Origin: Pseudomonas viridiflava
GTDB taxonomy: Bacteria; Pseudomonadota; Gammaproteobacteria; Pseudomonadales; Pseudomonadaceae
Length of the DNA stretch: 64,000 nucleotides
Assembly: GCF_001642795.1 (NCBI RefSeq)
Contig: NZ_LKEH01000047.1
Location: forward strand, 389,917 to 453,916
Direction: 5' to 3'
Shown: positions 36,289 through 44,681 of the stretch, piece after piece
Layout of the letters: the number at the start of each line of letters is the position of its first letter
Position numbering within the stretch: position 1 is the stretch's first letter
Notes under the pieces: model-generated
Told to the model about the DNA's origin: nothing
Database searches by the model: none
Seen by the model: the letters and a program-made list of their open reading frames with translations, nothing else
Program-made: the position numbers and the translations under genes

Positions 36289-38172
36289 ATGCTGCAGAAC
36301 ATCAGGGACAATTCACAGGGCTGGATTGCCAAGACAATCATCGGAATCATCGTCGCATTGATGGCCTTCACCGGCATCGAGGCAATGTTTACCGCTTCCA
36401 GCAACAAGCAGAACGCTGCCGAGGTCAATGGCGAGGACATCTCTCAGAACGAGCTGAGCCAGGCCGTGGACATGCAACGCCGTCAGTTGGCCCAGCAACT
36501 CTCTCAACAGCTGGGCAAGGATTTCGATCCTGCAATGCTGGACGAGAAGCTGCTGCGCGAGTCCGCTCTCAAAGGGCTGATCGACCGCAAGCTGCTGCTG
36601 CAGGGCGCGGCCGACTCCAAATTCTCCTTTTCCGATGCGGCACTGGATCAACAGCTTTTGCAGACGCCTGAATTTCAGGTTGATGGCAAATTCAGCGCAG
36701 ACCGTTTCGATCAGGTGATTCGTCAGCTGGGCTACAGCCGCATGCAATTCCGCCAGATGCTGGGTCAGGAAATGCTCATCGGTCAGGTCCGTGCCGGTGT
36801 CGCAGGCAGTGCGTTTGTGACCGACGCTCAGGTCGATGCCTTTGCCCGTCTGGAAAAACAGACCCGTGATTTCGCTTCGTTGACCCTGCCGGCCGATCCT
36901 TCGGCAGTCAAAGTCACCGACGACGAGGTCAAGGCTCACTACGACGAGCACGCCAAAGAGTTCATGAGTCCCGAGCAGGTCGTGCTCGACTACATCGAGT
37001 TGAAGAAGTCTGCCTTCTTCGACAAGGTGCAGGTCAAGGATGAAGACTTGCAGGCGGCCTATCAGAAAGAGATTGCCAACCTCGCCGAGCAGCGTCGTGC
37101 TGCGCACATCCTGATCGAAGTGAACGACAAGCTCAGCGATGAGCAGGCCAAGGCGAAGATTGAAGAAATTCAGCAGCGTCTGGCCAAGGGTGAGGACTTT
37201 GCCGCGCTGGCCAAGGAGTTCTCGCAGGACCCGGGTTCGTCGAGCAAGGGTGGTGATCTGGGCTATGCAGGCAAGGGCGTTTACGACCCTGCATTCGAGG
37301 ACGCACTGTACGGCTTGAACAAGGACCAGGTTTCGCAACCTGTGCGTACCGACTTCGGCTGGCACCTGATCAAGCTGCTGGGTGTTGAAGCGCCTTCGGT
37401 GCCGACCTTCGCGAGCCTGAAAGACAAGCTGACCAACGACCTCAAGTCGCAGCAGGTCGAGCAGAAGTTCGTCGAAGTGACCAAGCAACTGGAAGATTCG
37501 GCGTTCGAATCGTCTGACCTGACCCAGCCGGCTCAGGATCTGGGCCTCAAGGTTCAGACTACCGCACCATTCGGTCGTGAAGGCGGCGAAGGTCTGACGG
37601 CCAACCGTGCGGTCATCCAGGCTGCGTTCAGCCCGGAAGTCCTGGAAGAAGGTTCCAACAGCAACACGCTGGAACTGGACCCGGAAACCGTAGTGGTCGT
37701 GCGTGCCAAAGAGCACCTGCAACCACAGCAACTGCCGCTTGAAAGCGTCGCCAGTGCCATTCGTGCCCAGTTGGTCAAGGAGCACGCAAGTGCTGCGGCC
37801 AAGGCCAAGGGCGAGGCTCTGCTGGCCGGTCTGCGTGACGGCAAGATCCCGCTGGCAGCCAAGCAGGAAGGCCATGAGTGGAAAGTCATGGAAGCGGTCA
37901 CTCGCAGTCAGGAAGGTGTCGATCCTGCTGTGCTGCAGGCGCTGTTCCGCATGCCCAAGCCGACTGGCAAGGACAAGCCGGAATACACCAGCCAGACCGC
38001 AGCCGATGGCAGCTTTGTGATCGTGCGTCTCAATGGTGTGAATCAGGCGGCTGCACCGACTGACGCGGAAAAGGCGCAATACCGCCGCTTCCTCGCATCG
38101 CGTGCCGGTCAGCAGGATTTCGCAGCGTTCCGTGCCCAGCTGGAAAGCAAGGCGAAGATCGAGAAGTTCTAA
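36289..38172 (+). CDS. ppiD: Membrane-anchored periplasmic folding factor PpiD (SurA/parvulin type)
   Basis: A 627-residue protein with one N-terminal membrane helix (about residues 12-33, IAKTIIGIIVALMAFTGIEAMF) and a large periplasmic part that assists outer-membrane and periplasmic protein folding near the Sec translocon. It contains a SurA-N-like region (about 36-180) and one parvulin domain (RRAAHILIEVNDKLSDEQ... GGDLGYAGKG...PVRTDFGWHLIKLL). ATG 36289 has GGGGGA upstream; the in-frame ATG at 36214 lies in the terminator hairpin and is rejected. It closes the proteostasis block. Confidence 0.95.
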   Translation: MLQNIRDNSQGWIAKTIIGIIVALMAFTGIEAMFTASSNKQNAAEVNGEDISQNELSQAVDMQRRQLAQQLSQQLGKDFDPAMLDEKLLRESALKGLIDRKLLLQGAADSKFSFSDAALDQQLLQTPEFQVDGKFSADRFDQVIRQLGYSRMQFRQMLGQEMLIGQVRAGVAGSAFVTDAQVDAFARLEKQTRDFASLTLPADPSAVKVTDDEVKAHYDEHAKEFMSPEQVVLDYIELKKSAFFDKVQVKDEDLQAAYQKEIANLAEQRRAAHILIEVNDKLSDEQAKAKIEEIQQRLAKGEDFAALAKEFSQDPGSSSKGGDLGYAGKGVYDPAFEDALYGLNKDQVSQPVRTDFGWHLIKLLGVEAPSVPTFASLKDKLTNDLKSQQVEQKFVEVTKQLEDSAFESSDLTQPAQDLGLKVQTTAPFGREGGEGLTANRAVIQAAFSPEVLEEGSNSNTLELDPETVVVVRAKEHLQPQQLPLESVASAIRAQLVKEHASAAAKAKGEALLAGLRDGKIPLAAKQEGHEWKVMEAVTRSQEGVDPAVLQALFRMPKPTGKDKPEYTSQTAADGSFVIVRLNGVNQAAAPTDAEKAQYRRFLASRAGQQDFAAFRAQLESKAKIEKF

Positions 38173-38225
38173 GTCCGGTGTCATGCAGGGTCAGGTCGGA
38201 AACGACCTGACCCTTTGCAGAAGCC

Positions 38226-38261
38226 AAAAAAGAAGGCCGCTCACTGAGCGGCCTTCTTTTT
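38226..38261. terminator. Bidirectional terminator between ppiD and fabI
   Basis: AAAAAAGAAGGCCGCTCA, then TGAGCGGCCTTCTTTTT: a 14-bp class stem with A-run on one side and T-run on the other, between convergent genes. Confidence 0.92.
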
Positions 38262-38303
38262 GTGTCCCGGAAAGTGCCGCTCGCAATGAGCGGCACCCGC
38301 CCG

Positions 38304-39098
38304 TCACTCTTCGATGTTGCCCATCGCGGTGGTGTTGAAGCCGCCGTCGACGTACATGATCTCACCGCTGATGCCCGAGGCCAGATCGGAGCACAGGAAC
38401 GCGCCTGCGTTGCCGACTTCGTCGATGGTCACGTTGCGACGCAGAGGGGTCTGCGCTTCGTTGGCGGCCAGCATCTTGCGGAAGTTCTTGATGCCCGACG
38501 CTGCCAGCGTACGGATCGGACCTGCCGAAACCGCGTTGACGCGCGTGCCTTCAGGACCGAGGCTGCCAGCCAGGTAACGAACACCGGCTTCCAGACTCGC
38601 CTTGGCCATGCCCATCACGTTGTAGTTAGGCATGGTGCGCTCTGCGCCCAGGTACGACAGGGTCAGCAGGCTGCCATTGCGGCCTTTCATCATTTCGCGG
38701 CCGGCCTTGGCCAGTGCCACGAAGCTGTAGGCGCTGATGTCGTGAGCGATGCGGAAGCCATCACGGGTGGTGGCTTCGGTGAAGTCGCCATCGAGCTGGT
38801 CGCCCGGCGCGAAACCTACCGAGTGCACGATCACGTCCAGGCCGTCCCACTTCTTGCTCAGCTCTTCGAAGACCTTGTTGATCTCTTCGTCGCTGGCCAC
38901 GTCGCAAGGGAAGCACAGTTCAGGGCCCGAGCCCCAGCCTGCGGCGAACTCTTCGACACGACCCTTGAGTTTGTCGTTCTGGTAGGTGAAAGCAAGCTCT
39001 GCACCTTCACGATGCATGGCGGCAGCGATGCCGGATGCGATGGACAGTTTACTGGCGACACCGACGATCAGGACGCGCTTACCGGCGAGAAAACCCAT
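38304..39098 (-). CDS. fabI: Enoyl-[acyl-carrier-protein] reductase (NADH)
   Basis: The enzyme that reduces enoyl-ACP in the last step of each fatty-acid elongation cycle and is the triclosan target. 264 residues of short-chain dehydrogenase fold: N-terminal GKRVLIVGVASKLSIASGIA coenzyme loop, HSVGFAP, and the catalytic Tyr/Lys in YNVMGMAKASLEAG, followed by GPIRTLAASGI. GAGGAA lies 6 bp before the ATG. It starts only 18 bp after the yejF stop in the same direction, so it may be read partly from the upstream transporter operon. Confidence 0.97.
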   Translation of the reverse strand: MGFLAGKRVLIVGVASKLSIASGIAAAMHREGAELAFTYQNDKLKGRVEEFAAGWGSGPELCFPCDVASDEEINKVFEELSKKWDGLDVIVHSVGFAPGDQLDGDFTEATTRDGFRIAHDISAYSFVALAKAGREMMKGRNGSLLTLSYLGAERTMPNYNVMGMAKASLEAGVRYLAGSLGPEGTRVNAVSAGPIRTLAASGIKNFRKMLAANEAQTPLRRNVTIDEVGNAGAFLCSDLASGISGEIMYVDGGFNTTAMGNIEE

Positions 39099-39116
39099 GT
39101 GTTGTTCCTCTTCAGG

Positions 39117-40727
39117 TTAATCGACAGCGACTGGTGCCAAAAAGGCGGCTTCCAGAAGCTGCTGTGTGTAAGGATGTTGCGGTGCGGCAAAAACAGCCTG
39201 CGCCGCACCCTGTTCGACCACTTGGCCTTGCTTGACCACCATCAGTTGGTGGCTCAGCGCTTTGACGACAGCCAGGTCATGGCTGATGAACAAATACGTC
39301 AGGTTGTACTTGGTTTGCAGCGAGCGAAGCAGCTCGACCACCTGGCGCTGCACTGTCCGGTCGAGCGCCGAAGTCGGCTCGTCCAGCAGTATCAGTGCCG
39401 GCTTGAGCACCAGGGCTCGGGCAATGGCAATCCTCTGTCGCTGACCACCAGAGAACTCGTGAGGGTAGCGGTGCCGGGTTTCCGGATCCAGACCTACTTC
39501 CCTGAGTGCTTCGATGATCGCCGTTTCCTGCTCGGCGGCTGTCCCCATGTTGTGAATGCGCAGGCCTTCGCCAACGATATCACTCACCGACATGCGCGGG
39601 CTCAGGCTGCCAAACGGGTCCTGGAACACCACCTGCATCTGTCTGCGCAACGGACGGACCTGTTGCTGCGACAGGGAGTCTAGCGGTTTGCCCCTGAAAC
39701 GTATGGTGCCTTCGCTACCGATGAGCCTGAGAATCGCCAGGCCCAGCGTCGATTTGCCCGATCCGCTTTCACCCACGATCCCCAGTGTTTGCCCTTCCGG
39801 CAGGCTGAAGCGGATACCGTCGACCGCCTTGACGTGATCGACGGTGCGCTTTAGCAGGCCTTTCTTGATCGGAAACCAGACTTTCAGGTCTTCGACCTCG
39901 AGCAGCGGAGCACCTGCGGGGTTGGTTGAAGGACCGCCGCTGGGCTCTGCGCTGAGCAATACTTTGGTGTACGGGTGTTGCGGTGAACGGAACAGCTCTT
40001 CGCACGATGCCTGTTCGACGATGCAACCGCACTGCATGACACATACTCGGTTGGCTATTTGCCTCACAACGTTCAAATCGTGGCTGATCAGCAGCAGCGC
40101 CATGCCCAGCCGCGCCTGCAAATGCTTGAGCAATTCGAGGATTTTCAGCTGCACGGTCACATCAAGCGCGGTGGTCGGCTCGTCGGCAATCAGCAGCTCA
40201 GGTTCGTTGGCCAGGGCCATGGCGATCATGACACGCTGGCGCTGGCCGCCTGATAGCTCGTGTGGAAGCGCTTTGAGGCGTTTGCGCGGCTCTGGTATGC
40301 CAACCAGATCCAGCAGCTCCAGCGTACGCTCAGTGGCCGCCTTGCCGGTAAGGCCCTTGTGCAGGCCCAAGACTTCGTTGATCTGCTTTTCCACTGAATG
40401 CAGCGGGTTCAACGAGGTCATCGGCTCCTGGAAAATCATGGCGATGCGGTTGCCACGGATCGAACGCAGTTTTTTCTCTTCGACCTTCAGCAGGTCGTCG
40501 CCCGCATAACGGATGGTGCCGCTGGGATGGCTGGCGATGGGGTAGGGCAGCAGACGCAGGATCGAGTGCGCAGTCACGGATTTGCCCGAGCCACTTTCAC
40601 CGACCAGGGCAAGGGTTTCGCCGCGACGGATATCGAAACTGATGTTCTCGACCACCCGTTGCCGCGAGTCGCCCGTTACGAACTCGACCGCCAGATCGCG
40701 GATTTCGATCAGATTGTCATTGTTCAT
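39117..40727 (-). CDS. yejF: Oligopeptide/microcin C importer ATPase YejF (two fused ABC domains)
   Basis: A 536-residue fused double ATPase that powers uptake of oligopeptides, including peptide-nucleotide antibiotics of the microcin C type in enterobacteria. Two ABC modules each have Walker A GESGSGKS and a signature (LSGGQRQRVMIA; FSGGQRQRIAIARAL) plus Walker B (LLIADEPT; LILLDEPT) and switch histidines (ISHDL twice). ATG 40727 has AAGGA 6 bp upstream; the upstream in-frame start at 40751 is inside yejE. Last gene of the yejAABEF operon. Confidence 0.94.
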   Translation of the reverse strand: MNNDNLIEIRDLAVEFVTGDSRQRVVENISFDIRRGETLALVGESGSGKSVTAHSILRLLPYPIASHPSGTIRYAGDDLLKVEEKKLRSIRGNRIAMIFQEPMTSLNPLHSVEKQINEVLGLHKGLTGKAATERTLELLDLVGIPEPRKRLKALPHELSGGQRQRVMIAMALANEPELLIADEPTTALDVTVQLKILELLKHLQARLGMALLLISHDLNVVRQIANRVCVMQCGCIVEQASCEELFRSPQHPYTKVLLSAEPSGGPSTNPAGAPLLEVEDLKVWFPIKKGLLKRTVDHVKAVDGIRFSLPEGQTLGIVGESGSGKSTLGLAILRLIGSEGTIRFRGKPLDSLSQQQVRPLRRQMQVVFQDPFGSLSPRMSVSDIVGEGLRIHNMGTAAEQETAIIEALREVGLDPETRHRYPHEFSGGQRQRIAIARALVLKPALILLDEPTSALDRTVQRQVVELLRSLQTKYNLTYLFISHDLAVVKALSHQLMVVKQGQVVEQGAAQAVFAAPQHPYTQQLLEAAFLAPVAVD

Positions 40728-40728
40728 C

Positions 40729-41748
40729 TTATTTCCTTGGGTCGAAAGCATCGCGGGCGGATTCGCCGATGAACACCAGCAGGCTCAGCATCAGGGCCAG
40801 CACCGCAAAAGCGCTGATCCCCAGCCAGGGGGCCTGCAGGTTGGATTTGCCCTGCGCGACCAGTTCGCCCAGCGAAGGCGATCCGGCAGGCAGGCCGAAG
40901 CCCAGGAAGTCCAGTGCTGTCAGGGTGCCGATCGCACCCGTGAGAATGAACGGCATGAAGGTCATGGTCGATACCATGGCGTTGGGCAGGATGTGGCGGA
41001 ACATGATCGCGCCGTTCTCCATGCCCAGTGCGCGGGCGGCACGCACGTATTCCAGGTTGCGGCCCCGCAGGAACTCTGCACGCACCACGTCCACCAGACC
41101 CATCCAGGAGAACAGCAGCATGATACCCAGCAGCCACCAGAAGTTGGGCTGCACGAAACTGGCCAGAATGATCAGTAGGTACAGCACCGGCAGCCCGGAC
41201 CAGACTTCCAGAAACCGCTGGCCCAGCAGATCGACCCAGCCGCCATAGAAGCCCTGCAGCGCACCGGCCACCACCCCAATGATTGAGCTGAGAATCGTCA
41301 GGGTCAGGGCAAACAGCACCGAGATTCTGAAGCCATAGATTACCCGTGCCAGCACATCACGGCCCTGGTCGTCAGTGCCCAGCAGGTTCTCCCGCGACGG
41401 CGGGGCGGGAGCGGGGACTTTCAGGTCATAGTTGATGCTCTGGTAGCTGAACGGGATCGGCGCCCACAGGGTCCAGCCGTCCTTGGCCGCCAGCAGCTCC
41501 TTGATGTAGGGGCTCTTGTAGTTGGCTTCCAGCGGGAATTCACCACCGAAGGTGGTTTCCGGATAACGCTCCAGCACCGGGAAATACCATTGGCCGTCGT
41601 AACGCACGGCCAGCGGCTTGTCGTTGGCGATCAGTTCGGCGCCCAGGCTCAGGCCGAACAGCAGCAGGAACAGCCACAGTGACCACCAGCCGCGTTTGTT
41701 GGCCTTGAAACGTTCGAAGCGGCGGCGATTGAGAGGAGACAGCTTCAT
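40729..41748 (-). CDS. yejE: Oligopeptide/microcin C importer permease YejE
   Basis: A 339-residue OppC/DppC-type permease. A hydrophobic first helix (WWSLWLFLLLFGLSLGAEL) is followed by a periplasmic loop and the BPD-transporter core with the coupling loop VRAARALGMENGAIMFRHILPNA. ATG 41748 has AGGAAG 7 bp upstream and gives MKLSPLNRRRFERFKANKRG, the family N terminus. Its stop lies one base before the yejF ATG, so translation is coupled. Confidence 0.94.
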   Translation of the reverse strand: MKLSPLNRRRFERFKANKRGWWSLWLFLLLFGLSLGAELIANDKPLAVRYDGQWYFPVLERYPETTFGGEFPLEANYKSPYIKELLAAKDGWTLWAPIPFSYQSINYDLKVPAPAPPSRENLLGTDDQGRDVLARVIYGFRISVLFALTLTILSSIIGVVAGALQGFYGGWVDLLGQRFLEVWSGLPVLYLLIILASFVQPNFWWLLGIMLLFSWMGLVDVVRAEFLRGRNLEYVRAARALGMENGAIMFRHILPNAMVSTMTFMPFILTGAIGTLTALDFLGFGLPAGSPSLGELVAQGKSNLQAPWLGISAFAVLALMLSLLVFIGESARDAFDPRK

Positions 41749-41749
41749 A

Positions 41750-42823
41750 TCAATGCTTCCTGCTTTCAAAGTCGATGCGCGGGTCTACCAGCGTATAAGT
41801 GATGTCGCCAATCAGCTTCACCACCAGACCCAGCAGGGTGAAAATGAACAGCGTGCCAAACACCACGGGGTAATCGCGGTTGATGGCCGCTTCAAAACTC
41901 ATCAGGCCCAGACCGTCCAGGGAGAAGATCACTTCCACCAGCAGCGAGCCGGTGAAGAAGATGCCCATGAAGGCGGCCGGGAAACCGGCAATCACCAGTA
42001 GCATTGCGTTGCGGAACACATGGCCGTACAGCACCTTGTGATTGCTCAGGCCCTTGGCCTTGGCGGTGGTGACGTACTGTTTGCTGATCTCGTCGAGAAA
42101 GCTGTTCTTGGTCAGCAGGGTCATGGTCGCGAAGTTGCCGATCACCAGCGCAGTGACCGGCAGCACCAGATGCCAGAAGTAATCGAGAATCTTGCCCGCC
42201 GTGCTCAGCTCCTCGAAGTTGTTCGAGGTCAGCCCGCGCAAGGGGAACCAGTTGAAGTAACTGCCGCCGGAAAACACCACGATCAACAGAATCGCGAACA
42301 GGAAGGCCGGTATCGCGTAGCCGACGATGATTGCCGAGCTGGTCCAGACGTCGAAGTGGCTGCCGTGTCGGGTGGCCTTGGCGATGCCCAGCGGGATCGA
42401 CACCAGGTACATGATCAGGGTGCTCCACAGCCCGAGGGAAATGGACACCGGCATTTTCTCGACGATCAGGTCGATCACCTTGGCGTCCCTGAAGAAGCTG
42501 TCACCGAAATCCAGCGTGGTGTAGTTCTTGATCATGATCCACAGGCGTTCCGGCGCGGACTTGTCGAAGCCGTACATGCGCTCGATTTCCTTGACCAGCG
42601 CCGGATCCAGACCCTGCGCGCCCCGGTAGTTCGAACCCGCTACCGAAACCTCCGCGCCACCGCCGGCAATGCGGCTGGTTGCACCGTCGAAGCCTTCGAT
42701 CTTGGCGATCATCTGCTCGACAGGCCCGCCGGGCGCGGCCTGGATGATGATGAAGTTGATGATCAGGATCCCGAACAGGGTCGGAATGATCAGCAGCAGC
42801 CTTCGCAGAATATAGGCCAGCAT
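41750..42823 (-). CDS. yejB: Oligopeptide/microcin C importer permease YejB
   Basis: A 357-residue OppB/DppB-type permease. The N terminus MLAYILRRLLLIIPTLFGILIINFIIIQAAPGGP is the classical first helix of this class, and the coupling loop reads YVTTAKAKGLSNHKVLYGHVFRNA. ATG 42823 has GGAG 7 bp upstream; a start at 42892 would lie within yejA. It forms the heterodimeric channel with YejE. Confidence 0.94.
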   Translation of the reverse strand: MLAYILRRLLLIIPTLFGILIINFIIIQAAPGGPVEQMIAKIEGFDGATSRIAGGGAEVSVAGSNYRGAQGLDPALVKEIERMYGFDKSAPERLWIMIKNYTTLDFGDSFFRDAKVIDLIVEKMPVSISLGLWSTLIMYLVSIPLGIAKATRHGSHFDVWTSSAIIVGYAIPAFLFAILLIVVFSGGSYFNWFPLRGLTSNNFEELSTAGKILDYFWHLVLPVTALVIGNFATMTLLTKNSFLDEISKQYVTTAKAKGLSNHKVLYGHVFRNAMLLVIAGFPAAFMGIFFTGSLLVEVIFSLDGLGLMSFEAAINRDYPVVFGTLFIFTLLGLVVKLIGDITYTLVDPRIDFESRKH

Positions 42824-42824
42824 G

Positions 42825-44681
42825 TTATTGCTCCGTGCTCGCGGGGGCGGTCTGGTCAGGGGGGGATGAGGCTGGAACTGCCGGTTGTGCATCCGGCTTG
42901 GCCCACCACGTCATCAGGCCGATATCCGACAAGGCTTTGGCTTTCGGGTGGTCAAGGTGATTCCAGTAGGCGACGCGCCAGGTCTTGATGTGCCAGTTGG
43001 GCACAACGTAGAACCCCCACAGCAATACTCTGTCCAGCGCCTTGGTGTAAGTGATCAGGCTTTGTCTGGAATCGGCGTTGATCAGACCGCTTACCAGAGT
43101 GTCGATTGCCGGATCCTTGAGGCCTATGACATTTCGGCTGCCAGGGTTGTCAGCGCTGGACGAGTCGAAGTACACCCGCTGCTCGTTACCGGGTGAACTG
43201 GACTGCGGAAAGCTGCTGACGATCATGTCGTAGTCACGTGAACGCAGGCGGTTGATGTATTGCGACACGTCGGCGCGGCGGATCACCAGTTCGATACCTA
43301 GATCGCTCAGGTTGCGTTTGTAGGGCAGCAGAATGCGTTCGAACTCGGTCTGTGCGATCAGGAACTCCAGTTTGACCGGGTTACCCTGAGTGTCGACCAT
43401 CTTGTCATCAACGATTTTCCAGCCAGCTTCCTGCAGCAGTTGAAAGGCGCGACGCTGCTGCGGACGGATCATGCCGCTGCCATCGGTGACCGGCAGCGTG
43501 AACGCTTCGGTGAACACCCGGTCCGGAATCTTGCCGCGCAATGGCTCCAGAATCTTGAGCTCTTCAGGGGAGGGCAGGCCGCTGGAGGCCATTTCCGAAT
43601 TGTCGAAATAGCTCTTCGTGCGGCTGTAGGAGCCGTTGAACAATTGCTTGTTGGTCCATTCGAAATCCAGCAACAGCGTCAATGCCTCGCGCACGCGAGC
43701 GTCCTGAAACACCGGTTTGCGCAGGTTGAGCACGAAGCCCTGCATGCCGGTCGGGTTGCCGTTCGGAAGTTCTTCCTGGATGAGTCGTCCAGCCTTGACC
43801 GCAGGTGTGTTGTACGCCGTGGCCCAGTTCTTGGCGCTGGTTTCTATCCAGTAATCGAATTGGCCGGCTTTACCCGCTTCCAGCGCCACGGTGTTGTCGC
43901 GATAGTAATCGGTGGTCAACACGTCGAAGTTGTAAAAGCCCTTGTTTATCGGCAGGTCCTTGGCCCAGTAGTCCTTGACTCGCTCGTAGCGCACTGAACG
44001 CCCGGCTTTTACATCGACGACCTTATAGGGCCCGCTGCCCAGCGGGAAATCCAGATTGCCCTTGCTGAAATCCCGTGTGGCCCAGAAATGCTTGGGCAAT
44101 ACCGGCAGTTGTCCAAGGATCAGTGGCATCTCGCGGCTGCCCTTGTGCTTGAACTTGAACAGTACGCGCAGCGGGTCTTCAACGACGACCTGGTCGACAT
44201 CGGCGTAGTAGCCTTTGTACATGGGCGAGCCATGCTCCATCAGTGTCTTGAAGCTGAACTCCACGTCTTCGGCACGGACAGGGTGACCGTCGTGGAAGCG
44301 TGCCTCGGGACGCAGATAGAAACGCACCCAGCTGTTGTCGGGAGCCTTCTCGATCTTGCCAGCGATCAGTCCGTATTCACTGAACGGCTCGTCAAGGCTG
44401 GCGCGGGCCAGAGTGTCGTAGATCAGACCGATATCATCTGCAGGCACCCCCTTGTTGATGAACGGGTTCAGGCTGTCAAACCCGCCGAAACCGGCTTGGC
44501 GGAGCGTGCCACCTTTCGGGGCATCCGGGTTCACATAGTCGAAGTGCTTGAAGTCGGCCGGATATTTGGGCGCTTCGTCGTACAGCGTCACGGCGTGCTG
44601 AGGTGCAGCCTGTACCGAGCAGGCCAGGCTTGCCAACAGCAGCGCGGCTGTTCGCAGGCGCAGGGAATGCAAAGGGTTCAT
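42825..44681 (-). CDS. yejA: Oligopeptide-binding protein YejA, copy 1
   Basis: A 618-residue periplasmic binding protein of the SBP_bac_5 family. A signal peptide (MNPLHSLRLRTAALLLASLA, cleavage probably after VQA) precedes the mature protein; characteristic stretches are YDEAPKYPADFKHFDYVNPDAPKGGTLR and VREALTLLLDFEWTNKQLF. The C terminus is rich in Pro/Ala/Ser. ATG 44681 overlaps the stop of the second yejA copy (ATGA). Two binding proteins with one permease suggest different peptide preferences. Confidence 0.92.
   Translation of the reverse strand: MNPLHSLRLRTAALLLASLACSVQAAPQHAVTLYDEAPKYPADFKHFDYVNPDAPKGGTLRQAGFGGFDSLNPFINKGVPADDIGLIYDTLARASLDEPFSEYGLIAGKIEKAPDNSWVRFYLRPEARFHDGHPVRAEDVEFSFKTLMEHGSPMYKGYYADVDQVVVEDPLRVLFKFKHKGSREMPLILGQLPVLPKHFWATRDFSKGNLDFPLGSGPYKVVDVKAGRSVRYERVKDYWAKDLPINKGFYNFDVLTTDYYRDNTVALEAGKAGQFDYWIETSAKNWATAYNTPAVKAGRLIQEELPNGNPTGMQGFVLNLRKPVFQDARVREALTLLLDFEWTNKQLFNGSYSRTKSYFDNSEMASSGLPSPEELKILEPLRGKIPDRVFTEAFTLPVTDGSGMIRPQQRRAFQLLQEAGWKIVDDKMVDTQGNPVKLEFLIAQTEFERILLPYKRNLSDLGIELVIRRADVSQYINRLRSRDYDMIVSSFPQSSSPGNEQRVYFDSSSADNPGSRNVIGLKDPAIDTLVSGLINADSRQSLITYTKALDRVLLWGFYVVPNWHIKTWRVAYWNHLDHPKAKALSDIGLMTWWAKPDAQPAVPASSPPDQTAPASTEQ

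Noticed and set aside
36313..38184. A 623-codon minus-strand frame opposite ppiD
   Set aside because: Antisense to ppiD, Leu/Gln/Arg-rich with no recognisable domain.
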